From assembly GCA_030052745.1 (NCBI GenBank), contig JANBVO010000006.1:124001-188000 (forward strand): a stretch of DNA of 64,000 bases, in the 5' to 3' direction. This document shows, piece after piece, positions 23,476 through 34,746 of the stretch. The stretch is from Pleurostoma richardsiae. Taxonomy: Eukaryota; Ascomycota; Sordariomycetes; Calosphaeriales; Pleurostomataceae. Each line of letters begins with the position of its first letter. The stretch's first letter is position 1. The position numbers were made by a program, and so were the translations under genes. The notes under the pieces were generated by a model, which was not told the origin of the DNA, made no database searches, and was given only the letters and a program-made list of their open reading frames with translations.

Positions 23476-23920
23476 ACTGGTACAGCGAGGAATGCGGCGT
23501 TGATCAATCGGTCTCTAGTGTCGCTGTCCTGGTGCCAAAGAATGGAGGATGTTTCAATACTTGCCAGCTCGGTCCCGACCATTTCCTGTTTGGGCGATAT
23601 TGACGCGCGGACATTGGCCGGGCAACCATCTTATCAGTCTGCTCTAAAGTGGTTGCATCTGTGGGGCGATCCGATCAGCGGTCTAACATGGCTCGCGGGC
23701 GAAACCCCGCAACAGCCGTCGCAAGCCGAAGCTCAACCCCGGATTTACATCATGCTGTCCCCTCTGCTTCGTCTGACCGAGAGGTTTACCTCCTCCGTTG
23801 CTCTTTTTTGCTCATTATTGAGAAGATAGAAGCCCGTCGTGTCTTTGATAAGGGTGCTCGATACGGAATATCCGTTTCTCTACGCCTAATGCCGCTCGGA
23901 GTCCACCCAAAACAAAGGTT
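23476..23920. promoter_or_regulatory. Divergent promoter: GH5 glucanase / BCKDH E1-beta
   Basis: The 445 bp between two outward-facing ATGs contain no conserved open frame and presumably hold both promoters. Confidence 0.55.
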
Positions 23921-25198
23921 ATGAGGGTCCAGGCTTCCCAACACCTTCGGAGGGTGTTGGCGCCCTCGACTCCGCGGTGTGCTGTGTACAGGGCATCGTG
24001 GACTCAACTGGTCAAGTCGCGGTGTTATTCGACGCATCCACCCAACGCGAAGCTGAACCTACCGACCGATTATGCCAGAACGCCCTTGCTCGCCCACACA
24101 TCGCAGTCGGCTCTGAACAACCCAGAACTGCCCCCAGAAGCGCGGAGCGGTGCAACAAAGCGGATGAACCTATTCCAGTCGATCAACGATGCTCTGTCGA
24201 TAGCGCTAGCCGAAGACGAGAATGTTTTGCTATTTGGAGAAGACGTTGCGTTTGGTGGAGTATTCCGCTGCTCTATGAAGCTGGCCGAGATGTATGGCGG
24301 CGACCGCGTCTTCAACACGCCCTTGTCCGAGCAGGGCATCATGGGATTCGCCATTGGGCTGGCCGCCGAGGGCATGCGGCCCGTAGCGGAAATCCAATTT
24401 GCCGACTACGTGTTTCCAGCCTTTGACCAGATGGTCAACGAGGCGGCCAAGTTCCGGTACCGCGACGGTACCTGCGGCAGGCATGCCGGGGGTCTGACCG
24501 TCCGGATGCCCTGTGGAGCGGTCGGCCACGGCGCTATGTACCACTCCCAGTCCCCTGAGAGTTTGTTCACGCATGTGCCGGGTTTCAGGGTGATCATGCC
24601 GCGGTCGCCGTTGCAGGCGAAGGGCCTGCTGCTCGCTGCAATCCGGAGCAACGACCCTTGCATCTTCATGGAGCCCAAGGCGCTGTACCGAGCCGCGGTA
24701 GAGCAGGTGCCTGTGGCCCCGTATGAGCTGCCGCTGTCCAAAGCGGAGATTCTCAAGGAAGGCAAGGATGTCACCATCGTGTCATACGGTCAGCCTCTGT
24801 ATATTTGCCTGTCTGCAATCAAGCAGGCGGAGCAAGAGCTGGGAATCAGCATCGAGCTGATCGATCTTCGGACCATCTATCCATGGGACAAGGATTGTGT
24901 CCTGAAGAGCGTCCAGAAAACAGGACGCTGTCTGGTGGTCCACGAGTCAATGATCAATGCTGGCGTCGGCGCCGAGGTAGCGGCGGTAATCCAAGAAGAT
25001 CCGGAAACATTCATACGCCTCGAGGCTCCAGTTGCACGAGTTGCAGGATGGAGTATACCAACGCCATTAGTATTCGAGAAGTTCAATATTCCTGACGTTT
25101 CAAGTGAGTACACCTTCAGTTGGCGGTCCTAGCCTGACCATCAAGCTAACAGTCGAACAGGAGTTTATGATGGCATCAAGAAGGTCCTGGAGTACTGA
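23921..25198 (+). CDS. Branched-chain 2-oxoacid dehydrogenase E1 beta, mitochondrial
   Basis: Two exons (23921..25103, 25161..25198) encode 406 aa. This is the beta chain of the thiamine-diphosphate-dependent E1 of the branched-chain 2-oxoacid dehydrogenase complex, which decarboxylates the oxoacids from Leu, Ile and Val. The first 40 or so residues are Arg/Ser-rich without acidic residues, a mitochondrial targeting sequence. The mature part starts with KRMNLFQSINDALSIALAED and FGEDVAFGGVFRCS. It contains the family block FNTPLSEQGIMGFAIG, the RYRDGTCGRHAGGLTVR loop that distinguishes BCKDH from pyruvate dehydrogenase, and DLRTIYPWD. The last exon is only 38 nt and supplies RVYDGIKKVLEY. Donor gtgagt; acceptor cag. 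Confidence 0.95.
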
Positions 25199-25580
25199 CG
25201 ACTTTGGTTCGTTCAGATATCGGACGTTCATAAGTAGCACATGCATATAAAGAGGACATGACATACATGATCCAGATCTAGCAAAGAAGTAAATCAAGTA
25301 GACCTGGATAAATGCGAAGATTAATGGGGAGCTTGCAATGAATTTTTGAGGTGCTCGGTTCCAGATTCTTCGTGATGACCGGGCCGCCAACAGCTGGCAG
25401 CTGAAGTCTGACGGCCCCGCATTGGTGCCCCGCGCGGCCCGCGTCAACGGGCTCCTGTTTCATCACCGGAGCAGCAACCCGACGGAGCTCCCTTCACAGC
25501 ACGCTCCAAGCACGCGGAACTGCTCAACATAGCCACTGTGTGGTTAATTCCTTCCACTTCCTTTTGGAACAACATACCCT
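25199..25580. other. Intergenic: BCKDH 3' region and CapA promoter
   Basis: No gene is seen; the first half is AT-rich as in a 3' UTR. Confidence 0.6.
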
Positions 25581-26673
25581 ATGGAGACAGCCCTAGACTG
25601 GGTCTCCACTTTCGTGGAGGGCGCGCCTCCTGGTGAGGTACGTATCCTTATTTCGCTCGCCCAGGCGACGCTGACATTGCCAAGCTCGCAGATGTTGTAG
25701 CCGGTATGCTGAACCGCCAACTACCCTCTCACGTGGATCGCTAACGATGACGCTGCCGCAGACATCAAGAACCTGACGCCCGCGCACCCACGGGTGGTTG
25801 GCCAGCTGGGCGAGGCATTCGAGAAGTACAACGAGGAGCAGTTCATCACCGTGAAGTTGCCTGGCGGCAGCCAGCAGGTCATCATCAGCATCCACAGTTC
25901 CCTCGGAGATGGCCGATACTACGACGTCGAGAGTTCCTCGAGCTTCGAGTTCGACCACGCGACACAGGTGCGGAACGCTATACGCCGGGGCTTCAAGGAG
26001 AAGGAGGCGCTGACATCTTTGCAGAAAGCCAGCGGTGTCCAGAGCTACGTCCTGGAAAGCAAGCACTCCGACCTCGTGTACGTCTGACTGAGTGGCAATG
26101 AAGATCCAAGGTTCACTGACTCTCTGCAGGAAGTCGACACTCAAGAGCCTCGGCACGTATGTCAAGGAGCACTACCCCAACGCGTCATATGGCGTGTACC
26201 CGATCGAGGGCGACTCGAAGCTGGCTATCATAATAGTCGCCAACAAATACTCCCCAGGCAACTTTTGGTGCGAACTATCCGCCCAGTATATTCCATGGCC
26301 GTGGAGACTGACAGACGGGTATAGGAACGGCCGGTGGCGCTCGCTCTACATCTTTGACCCGGCGGGAGGTTCTCTAGAAGGCTCGATCAAGGTGGACGTG
26401 CACTACTACGAGGACGGCAACGTCCGGCTCCTGACGAACAAGTCGGCAACAGCGTCAGTCCCGTCCGGGACGGGCAGCGGCATCGCCAAGGAGATCGCGT
26501 CGATCGAGAAGAAGTACCAGGAGGAGCTGAACAAGGGGTTCGCGAACCTGAGCGAGGGCACGTTCAAGGGGCTGAGGAGACAGCTGCCGGTGACGAGGCA
26601 GAAGATCGAGTGGGACAAGGTGGCCAGCTACCGGCTGGGACAGGACATCGGCGGTGGGAGCTCCCGGCAGTAG
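25581..26673 (+). CDS. cap1: F-actin-capping protein alpha subunit
   Basis: Five exons (25581..25637, 25685..25703, 25762..26077, 26130..26267, 26325..26673) encode 292 aa. The protein pairs with the beta subunit and caps barbed ends of actin filaments. Recognisable blocks include the N-terminal LADVVADIKNLT and YNEEQFITVKLPGG. The family signature YYDVESSSSFEFDHATQ and the later KLAIIIVANKYSPGNFWNGRWRSLYIF are rebuilt across intron 4. The second exon is only 19 nt (LADVVA), flanked by introns whose removal is required for frame and conservation. The acceptor before it is AAG, weaker than the others. The C-terminus, with RLGQDIGGG, forms the actin-binding tentacle region in known structures. 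Confidence 0.93.
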
Positions 26674-27736
26674 ATCTCCGCTCCGGCGTGCGTGTTGTGC
26701 CGGGGACTACGGAACCGTATCTGCCGTAACCCGGCAAAAGAAGGTGCCAGAAAGAAATCCAGCTTAGCGAGCGGTAGCGGTGCAAGCGGTGTATGCAGGC
26801 TCAAGGCAAATGGCGCGTCTGGTCCCCCACCCTTACGCGATCAGTACTGTACTGGACACAACTGCCTGTGGAGCATCTCAACAAGCGCAGGCGGATTCTG
26901 TCCAATCTGTCGGCCGGTCCGAGGCGTGCATTTTTTATCCCTGATAAGGAAGACGCTACGAAGCCGCCGCTTCGTAGAGCTCTTGCGTAGTGGCAGTGGT
27001 AGCGTAGAATCACGGAGCCAAAATGCTCGATACTGAAATAGAATCCCTTGGTGTCATTGGAACAGACTGGCGATGAGGCAATGCAGAGTGAATCCACGCG
27101 CTTTGCTCGGCATGTGTTGTTTCGCTGCGCAGCATCGCTTGACATGCCGTGCACATGAGCCGGCAGGGCAGTCATCGCCGAGGCTCCCCAGATCAGTGAA
27201 CCGTACTGCGCGCAGCAGAGAGCGGCGTCAGAACGGGCCCCAGAAAGATGGGGGGCCGGGAAGAGGAGTCGGCAACGGCGCAAGGATCTTCGAGATCCCG
27301 AGTCGAACCATCTGTGCCATCAGTGCCCACCGCGTCTGTGCGAGGGCGGAGGTTCGGGCCAATCAGCAGCGTGGCAATCGATATCGGCAAAGCCAGGCTG
27401 GCTGTTGAGCTCGCTCGGTCACTGACACCTTTTTTGGGCCTCCGCTCCCAAATTTCCCCCTACCTGGCAGGGCGCGAAGTGCTTTGCTAGAGGGAGACGG
27501 GATCAATAAAACCACCGTGGACCCTTTTTCTCTCCTCAACCTCCTGCGATCCCACCCCACTCAACCGATCGGTAGCAACAATCGCCAGCAGCTTTGCGGT
27601 CTGACCCTTTCTCTTTCAGACCTTCTGCCACCGAAAAGCTCGTCAATTCTTCTTGAGCGGACTTTTTATCGTCCAGTTCCCGCCTTTCTTTCCCCCAATC
27701 GGCGCTCGCACCAATCAGAGAGAACCGCCTGCCAAA
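26674..27736. other. 1.06-kb intergenic: CapA 3' / cytochrome b5 promoter
   Basis: No coding signal is seen. It contains one strong hairpin (26956..26977). CT-rich sequence precedes the cytochrome b5 start. Confidence 0.55.
26956..26977. repeat. Perfect 8-bp inverted repeat with 6-nt loop
   Basis: CTACGAAG and CTTCGTAG flank CCGCCG and form a perfect stem-loop about 280 bp after the CapA stop. Role unknown; it could affect transcript 3' ends or be chance. Confidence 0.55.
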
Positions 27737-28321
27737 ATGTCGGAGACAAAGGAGTTCACGTTCCAGGACGTCGCCGAGCACAACACAAAGAAGGACATCT
27801 ACCTCGTCGTCCACGAGAAGGTCTACGATATCACCAAGTTTGTTGACGAGCATCCGTAAGTGATGATCTTCCCACTCACCGTTACTCTCCTGCTCCACGC
27901 TCTTTTCGCGCCGTGCCCTTATCGTTCAGAGAGGAGCTGTGTTCGCTGATAGACAATCACAGCGGTGGCGAGGAGGTCCTGTTAGACGTAGCCGGCCAGG
28001 ATGCGAGCGAGGCTTTCGAGGATGTCGGCCACAGCGACGAGGCACGGGAAACACTGGAGCAGCTGCTGGTTGGAAAGCTGAAGCGGCAGGTATGTCTTCG
28101 CGCCGTATTTCCGACGAATTGTCAAGAGCTCTGACTGACCGACGCGTTCGCAGCCTGGTGACCCCGGCCCCAAGGCTGCTCTGCCCGGCTCGCTGGCGCC
28201 CGCCGGCCAGACGCAGGCCGCTACTGGTCTCGGAATTGGTCTCTACGCTTTCATTCTCATCGGCGGTGCCGCCGCCTACTTCGCCTACAACTACCTTCAG
28301 CAGCAGGAGCAGAAGGCTTAG
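27737..28321 (+). CDS. Cytochrome b5, ER tail-anchored
   Basis: Three exons (27737..27855, 27963..28089, 28154..28321) encode 137 aa. Cytochrome b5 passes electrons from NAD(P)H reductases to fatty-acid desaturases, sterol enzymes and P450s at the ER surface. The haem-binding domain spans about residues 5-80, with the HPGG motif split by intron 1 (axial His39) and the second ligand in DVGHSDEA (His63). A Pro/Gly/Ala linker follows, then a tail anchor at about 107-127 ([20 protein letters not shown]) and a short charged C-terminus. Introns use gtaagt and gtatgt donors; both joins keep phase. It could serve the nearby P450 as redox partner, but that is only a family-level possibility. Confidence 0.95.
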
Positions 28322-29284
28322 AGGATGATATGTGCACAATGACGTTCAGGGGAGTTGGGTGTAGCTCGGGGTGATTTCGGAGGAGCCCCGATTTCTTTCT
28401 CGGAATTGTTCCGGGGCCACGGTCGCATATCATCCGAAATGGTCCCTTCCGCTACAAGTAGACCGATTTTCTCCATGTTTCTGGCCATGTGGCGCTTCGG
28501 CGACTTTCGGCCTCGCAAGACATGTCCTTCTGGTTTGCTGCATCTGGGACGACGCGCGGAGCTCGTGGGGCGGGTGCAAGCGGTAGTGGCCGACTCGCTC
28601 TATCCGTGCGCTGTCCAGCTACCTACCTAGCTGTTACCTACCTACTACCTAAGGTAGTTGCAAAATATATTGACCTTGTAATGCCGTGGATAGGCTCTCT
28701 TTTGCTCTGCTTGAAGCCCGCGGTGCCTTTTGCATGTGACTCAAGTAGCCCTCTGACTAGGCGAGGGGCGATGCCCGCGTAACTTGGATTGCCTTGCATC
28801 ATCATTAACCTCATGGCTGCTGTACCTGTAGATCAAAGGGCAACTGCTCCATATTAGATCACCAGATTTCCAACCGACTCACCGCCATGAAGAATCGGAT
28901 GGACACCATCGTTGGTTGACTGCACGTACTCGGCACTTTTCTCTAATCGATAACGAAACCGGATACGAGGAACTTAGAGTTGGTAGGTACCCAAGTTACC
29001 CAAAATACTCAATTAAGCAGTATTTCCCGGTAAGGCCTAACAGGGGGATTTGTGCTTATTGGCTGACATAAGACCAGTGGGGTACTGAGGTACCTGACCA
29101 AGCAACTCGCCTACGGCGAAACGTCAGACCTGCCCTGCCAGTTCGACATTCTAGGTAGGTAAGGTGCTTCAACGTCCGCCTGCTTCACACACCGAGCACC
29201 CGTCTCCAGCCGAATCGAGCACCGGCCTTTTTTCTAATACTGCTCGGTTAGCAACAAAGAGCTCGACAGCCAGAACCAAGCAGG
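28322..29284. other. Intergenic: cytochrome b5 3' / TFIIE-beta promoter
   Basis: The 960 bp have no gene. Short CCTACC/TAGGTA-type motifs recur at 28618-28660, 28982-29000, 29088-29100 and 29150-29164. Confidence 0.55.
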
Positions 29285-30184
29285 ATGTCTTTCCTCGAGC
29301 GGCAGCAGGCCGCCTTCAGCGGCAGCCTCGCCTCCGCAGCAGCCAAGATGTCATCGTCGACGAAGCGGCCCCTCGCGCCGCCCTCGCCCTCCCCATCCGT
29401 CGCCTCGACCACCTCGGTGGCGCCGGCCGGCACGACGCCGACCAAGGGCAAGAAGTCGCGCGACGCCGGCGGGGTCATCTACTCGCAGCCGGAGAACACG
29501 GGGCTGGGCAACGAGCTCGCCACGCAGATGGTGTACGCGGTGCAGCACCTCAAGGAGCGCGACCGACCCCTCAAGCTCGACGACATCCTCGACCACCTGT
29601 CGGCGACGCGCCAGCCTGAGTCCTTCCAGGTGTCCATCATGGAGCGGCTGCGCGCCAGCCCCAGCGTGCAGTGGATCCCGGACCCGAACCTCAGCGAGCA
29701 GACGTGGAAGTCGGGCACGTACGTGCACCGGCCCAAGATCCCCGGCGTCAAGTCCAAGACGCAGCTGCTGGCGTACCTGCAGTCACTGGCGGACGCCAAG
29801 GGCGTTGAGGTGAAGGACCTAAAGGACGGATGGAAGGACGCCGACCAGGGCATCGCGGATCTGGAGCGGGAGCACAGGGTGCTGGTCGTTCGGGCGAAGA
29901 AGGACGGCACGGCGCGCTGGGTGTGGCCCAACGACCCGACGCTCTGCCACACCGTCGACCCGGAGTTCCGCAACATGTGGCACAAGGTCGAGGTCCCCAG
30001 CGTTGACGACATCGTCCGCCGCCTCACGCAAGTCGGGCAGAAGCCCACCAGCGAGGATCCCCGCCTCAAGATCAGCAACGCGCCTAAGGTCAAGAAGGAG
30101 AAGAAGCGTGCCGTTCGCCGGTCGGGTAAAACCACTAATACCCATATGGAGCACCTGCTCAAGGACTTCGCACCAAAGCGGTGA
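29285..30184 (+). CDS. tfa2: Transcription initiation factor IIE subunit beta
   Basis: One uninterrupted exon encodes 299 aa. TFIIE-beta, with the alpha subunit, recruits TFIIH to the RNA polymerase II pre-initiation complex. The N-terminal 60 residues are a Ser/Pro-rich linker. The first winged helix covers about residues 65-150 (LATQMVYAVQHLKERDRPLKLDDIL) and is followed by a second wing region ending HTVDPEFRNMWHKVEVP. The C-terminus carries a Lys-rich stretch and the terminal helix HMEHLLKDF, both typical of fungal TFIIE-beta. The start is the first ATG; a second ATG 21 codons later (MSSSTK) is a possible alternative. Confidence 0.93.
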   Translation: MSFLERQQAAFSGSLASAAAKMSSSTKRPLAPPSPSPSVASTTSVAPAGTTPTKGKKSRDAGGVIYSQPENTGLGNELATQMVYAVQHLKERDRPLKLDDILDHLSATRQPESFQVSIMERLRASPSVQWIPDPNLSEQTWKSGTYVHRPKIPGVKSKTQLLAYLQSLADAKGVEVKDLKDGWKDADQGIADLEREHRVLVVRAKKDGTARWVWPNDPTLCHTVDPEFRNMWHKVEVPSVDDIVRRLTQVGQKPTSEDPRLKISNAPKVKKEKKRAVRRSGKTTNTHMEHLLKDFAPKR

Positions 30185-30807
30185 GCTGGGTTTGCTTTCT
30201 AGGGAGTTCATTACTATGCATGGCTATTGGAGTTCTGGTCTGGAATGACTAAGTCACTGGAAATTCGTGGGCTTCAGCCATCTCGGGAAGCAAGGTTGGA
30301 GAGCAAACAAACAAAATTCTATCAGCGAGCGGCTCGCACACAAAATCGGTCATTGGCGTTAGGTCAGGAGGCGATGGGTTGCTGCTTGCGGCAATCCACA
30401 CCAACGGGGTTTTGTCGGTGAGTGAAGGAGTATCACCACATAGACCGGCTACTAGAGATACCCAAATACATATTTGTTTTACTGAAATGGGCTCACGCCT
30501 GTGAGAACGATCTTTTTGAAAAGCCTAGAGACGCGGAGAGATCCACACGTAGATAGCTAGAAGAGGTATCATAAGTATCCGTTAGCCAGAAGGTTAGGGA
30601 CAGAACAGTCTCCAATATCTCCAGATGCGGCCAGGTAACCGAAAACAAAGACGAAGCATCCGGACGCCTTTCCAGTGTCCACCGACACCAGCCAGCTTTT
30701 ATCTGCAAGAGATGCCACCTTAAATATAACAGGAGAGTGATATTCGCCAAGTAGAAAGAAACAAGCAGAGGTACGCTCCCTAGCCACGATCTTTCATAAA
30801 CCAGTTC
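30185..30807. other. Convergent 3' region, TFIIE-beta / DsbA-like
   Basis: Both flanking genes end here. No conserved open frame is seen. Confidence 0.6.
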
Positions 30808-31750
30808 TTAAGGCAAGACTCCGTCGTCTCCCTTGAGCTTCGCCGCAGCCTCCTCCTCCAGCGCTCTCACCCTCTCGAACACACCAAGAAACACCCCGGG
30901 CTCCTGGAACCCGCCCACCCTGAACCTCCCCTGCACGACATAGCTCGGCACCGCCTCGATCTCCTTCCCGCTCTTCGCCAGCCGGTCGATCTCGTCCGCC
31001 TCCCGCCCCAGCTCCTCCCCCTCCTCCCCGTCGCCGCCGCCCTCCAGCCACCGCAGCGCCTCCGCCTCGCTGGCCCAGAGCCCCTCCCGCGCCGCGACCT
31101 CCGCCAGGAACGCGCGGTCCGAGACGTCGCGCCCCGCGGGGCCGAACTCGTCCTCGAAGATGGCGTGGAGGAGGCGCCTGCCCAGGGCGGGCGAGCGCCG
31201 CTGCGCGAGGAGAACCAGCCGGTGGCTGTCGCGCGTGTTGCCGGTGGTGCCGGCGAAGGAAGGGGGCGGCACGCCGAGGGAGGTGGCGGCGGCGGAGAGG
31301 CGGGCGTAGAACCCGGCGATGCGAGAGGGGCCGAACTTGCGGAGGTAGTAGTCTCGTTTTGGGTAGGCTGGTTGTTTGGTGTTAGCTCTGGAGGCAGTTG
31401 AAATGGGGTATGATGGGATGATATGGGAGGTAGTCTGTGATATAGGAAGGTATGTCACTGTAAGAAAGAAGGCATGATGTGAAGGCACATGGTGTCCCGC
31501 CCGCAGCGACAAGGGGGATGGTGAAGCAGTCCAAAGCCGGTGTCGAGACGGATCGCACGCAGTCGAATTAAGAAAACTCACCGGACACTTTTGCCTCCGG
31601 AAATAGGTAGAATGGCTTCCAGGCGACCTCGAACTCCGCGTCTGGGTGCTGCTGTTTGTACGTCTCCATCGCCCTGTCGAGGCTCATCAACCCCAGATAG
31701 CACCATGGGCATGTGGTATCGGAGAAGACCTGGACCTCAAATCTCGTCAT
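30808..31750 (-). CDS. DsbA/FrnE-like thioredoxin-fold oxidoreductase
   Basis: Two exons, 31582..31750 and 30808..31367, encode 242 aa. The start at 31750 gives MTRFEVQVFSDTTCPWCYLG, the usual N-terminus of FrnE/DSBA-family proteins, with the CPWC redox motif near residue 14. An upstream in-frame codon would add about 28 residues of no recognisable kind. The central helical insertion (YYLRKFGPSRIAGF through LLHAIFEDEFGPAGRD) and the returning thioredoxin half with the cis-proline loop (EAVPSYVVQGRFRVGGFQ) are present. The intron (31368..31581) is 214 nt, long for this window, but both borders (gtgagt, accag) and the join KVSAYPKRDYY are good. Family members act as dithiol oxidoreductases or isomerases; the substrate is unknown. 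Confidence 0.88.
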
Positions 31751-33242
31751 CTTCCTCTCCCCGCCGGGTACCCGAAGCCGGTGGTCGTGGCGGGCTTCTT
31801 CTGCTGGCCGCTGCGGTAGTTCCCAAGGTCTCATCCCTTGCCTTCCCTGTTTTCATATAATCGCTCTAATTTTCAATGAGAACGAGCGTGAATCCGCCCC
31901 TGTTTCCTCCCAGGTGAAGATAACAGGTGGTTCACGTAGTATCAGGCACTGTGCAGGGTAGAATAGTAGTAGAGGAAGGCTGGAGAAATGAAGGCATTCC
32001 CAACTGAGGAGCAGTCCACCCCAGAACGCAGCGCAGCTGTATATGCACCCACCCCGGTTTAAAACAGTTCACAGCACTACTGCGCGCAGATTCTTGCCTC
32101 CCAGCTGCTTAGAGAGTCAGTATCTGGTCTTACGTTCGTCTCGGGAAGTCGCCGACGGCTTTGCGGCGGTGATTATAAATCATAAAATAGCTATTCTTTC
32201 GTCGCCGACGAACTCCATTCTTTTTTTCGCCGCCGCTGCCTCGGCACCTTCCGCTGTCGACATGTTCTTCGTTGATAGCTGATACGCGAAATACAAGAGA
32301 AAAAGCGATCGCAGAGTTCCCTGAGCGTATACACACTGCACTTCGGTGATGGCGACAACTTCGTGCTGTGTGAAGTCCACTTGATCTTTCTTCCCACAGA
32401 TTGCAAGAGCTCGACCGACCTTCAACTCCCTTGGAGCCTTGACTTGGAAAATACCGAGTCCCAAGAAAAGGAAATATGGTTCTTACAGCATTATGATGGT
32501 GCGGTGAAACGCTGCGGTTCTCGCCAGAGGATTGACCCTTGTGTCTGTGATCATCCCTAAAGTGGAAACTCGAGAGTGAATAGTAATCGTGAAATTGTGA
32601 TTGATTTCTCTGCTTCTTGTGCCTTGGAAGGATAGAAGAGAAGAAGAAAGCTGCTCTACAAACAATGCCAACCGGCTCCTTTTCTTTTTTTGCCCTCCAT
32701 GAACAGAAGATGAGTCCTGAACACCGCCTCCGAGATCATGATGCATGACGAAACCCGCCTTGGGTGAACTGCCGGCTGCTAGTCTAGGTGAAGATTAAGG
32801 AAATTGCAAAGCGAAGCAGAGTGTGCCGCCGGTCTCTTTTCCGGTAATCATTAAAAGGGCCGTGCCGGTCCTGACCGTCTCTATAGTAGAACATGGGGAT
32901 CTTCGAAATCTGATCATGCAGATTTTCAGGAGTGATCCCATAAACCTCCTGTCAATGCACGCCAACCGTGGCCACGTCCCTTTTAGATTCCTAACCCGCG
33001 TTCAATATGCGGGACAGGAAAGCCATTTCGGAGGGGGAAACGGTAAATCGCCATGCAAGGGAAGAGTAATCATAGATTAGTGACTGCCGAGCAGTCGGCC
33101 TCGAGCAAGATGGAGATGCTCGGCACGTAACCCGCGACCGATGCCGCTTCCGTAGGCGAACCCCATAGCTCACCCCCCCAATGCCAACCCAGTATGAAGA
33201 GACCAGTCGTATAAGTGATTAGTAGTAGGTATCGTAAGCATC
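31751..33242. other. 1.5-kb region with no confident gene
   Basis: This is the upstream flank of the DsbA-like gene and the 3' flank of the C2H2 gene. One minus-strand open frame around 32180-32554 looks mildly protein-like but lacks a branch site and a known domain, so it is listed only as a candidate observation. Confidence 0.5.
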
Positions 33243-34746
<1,504 letters not shown>

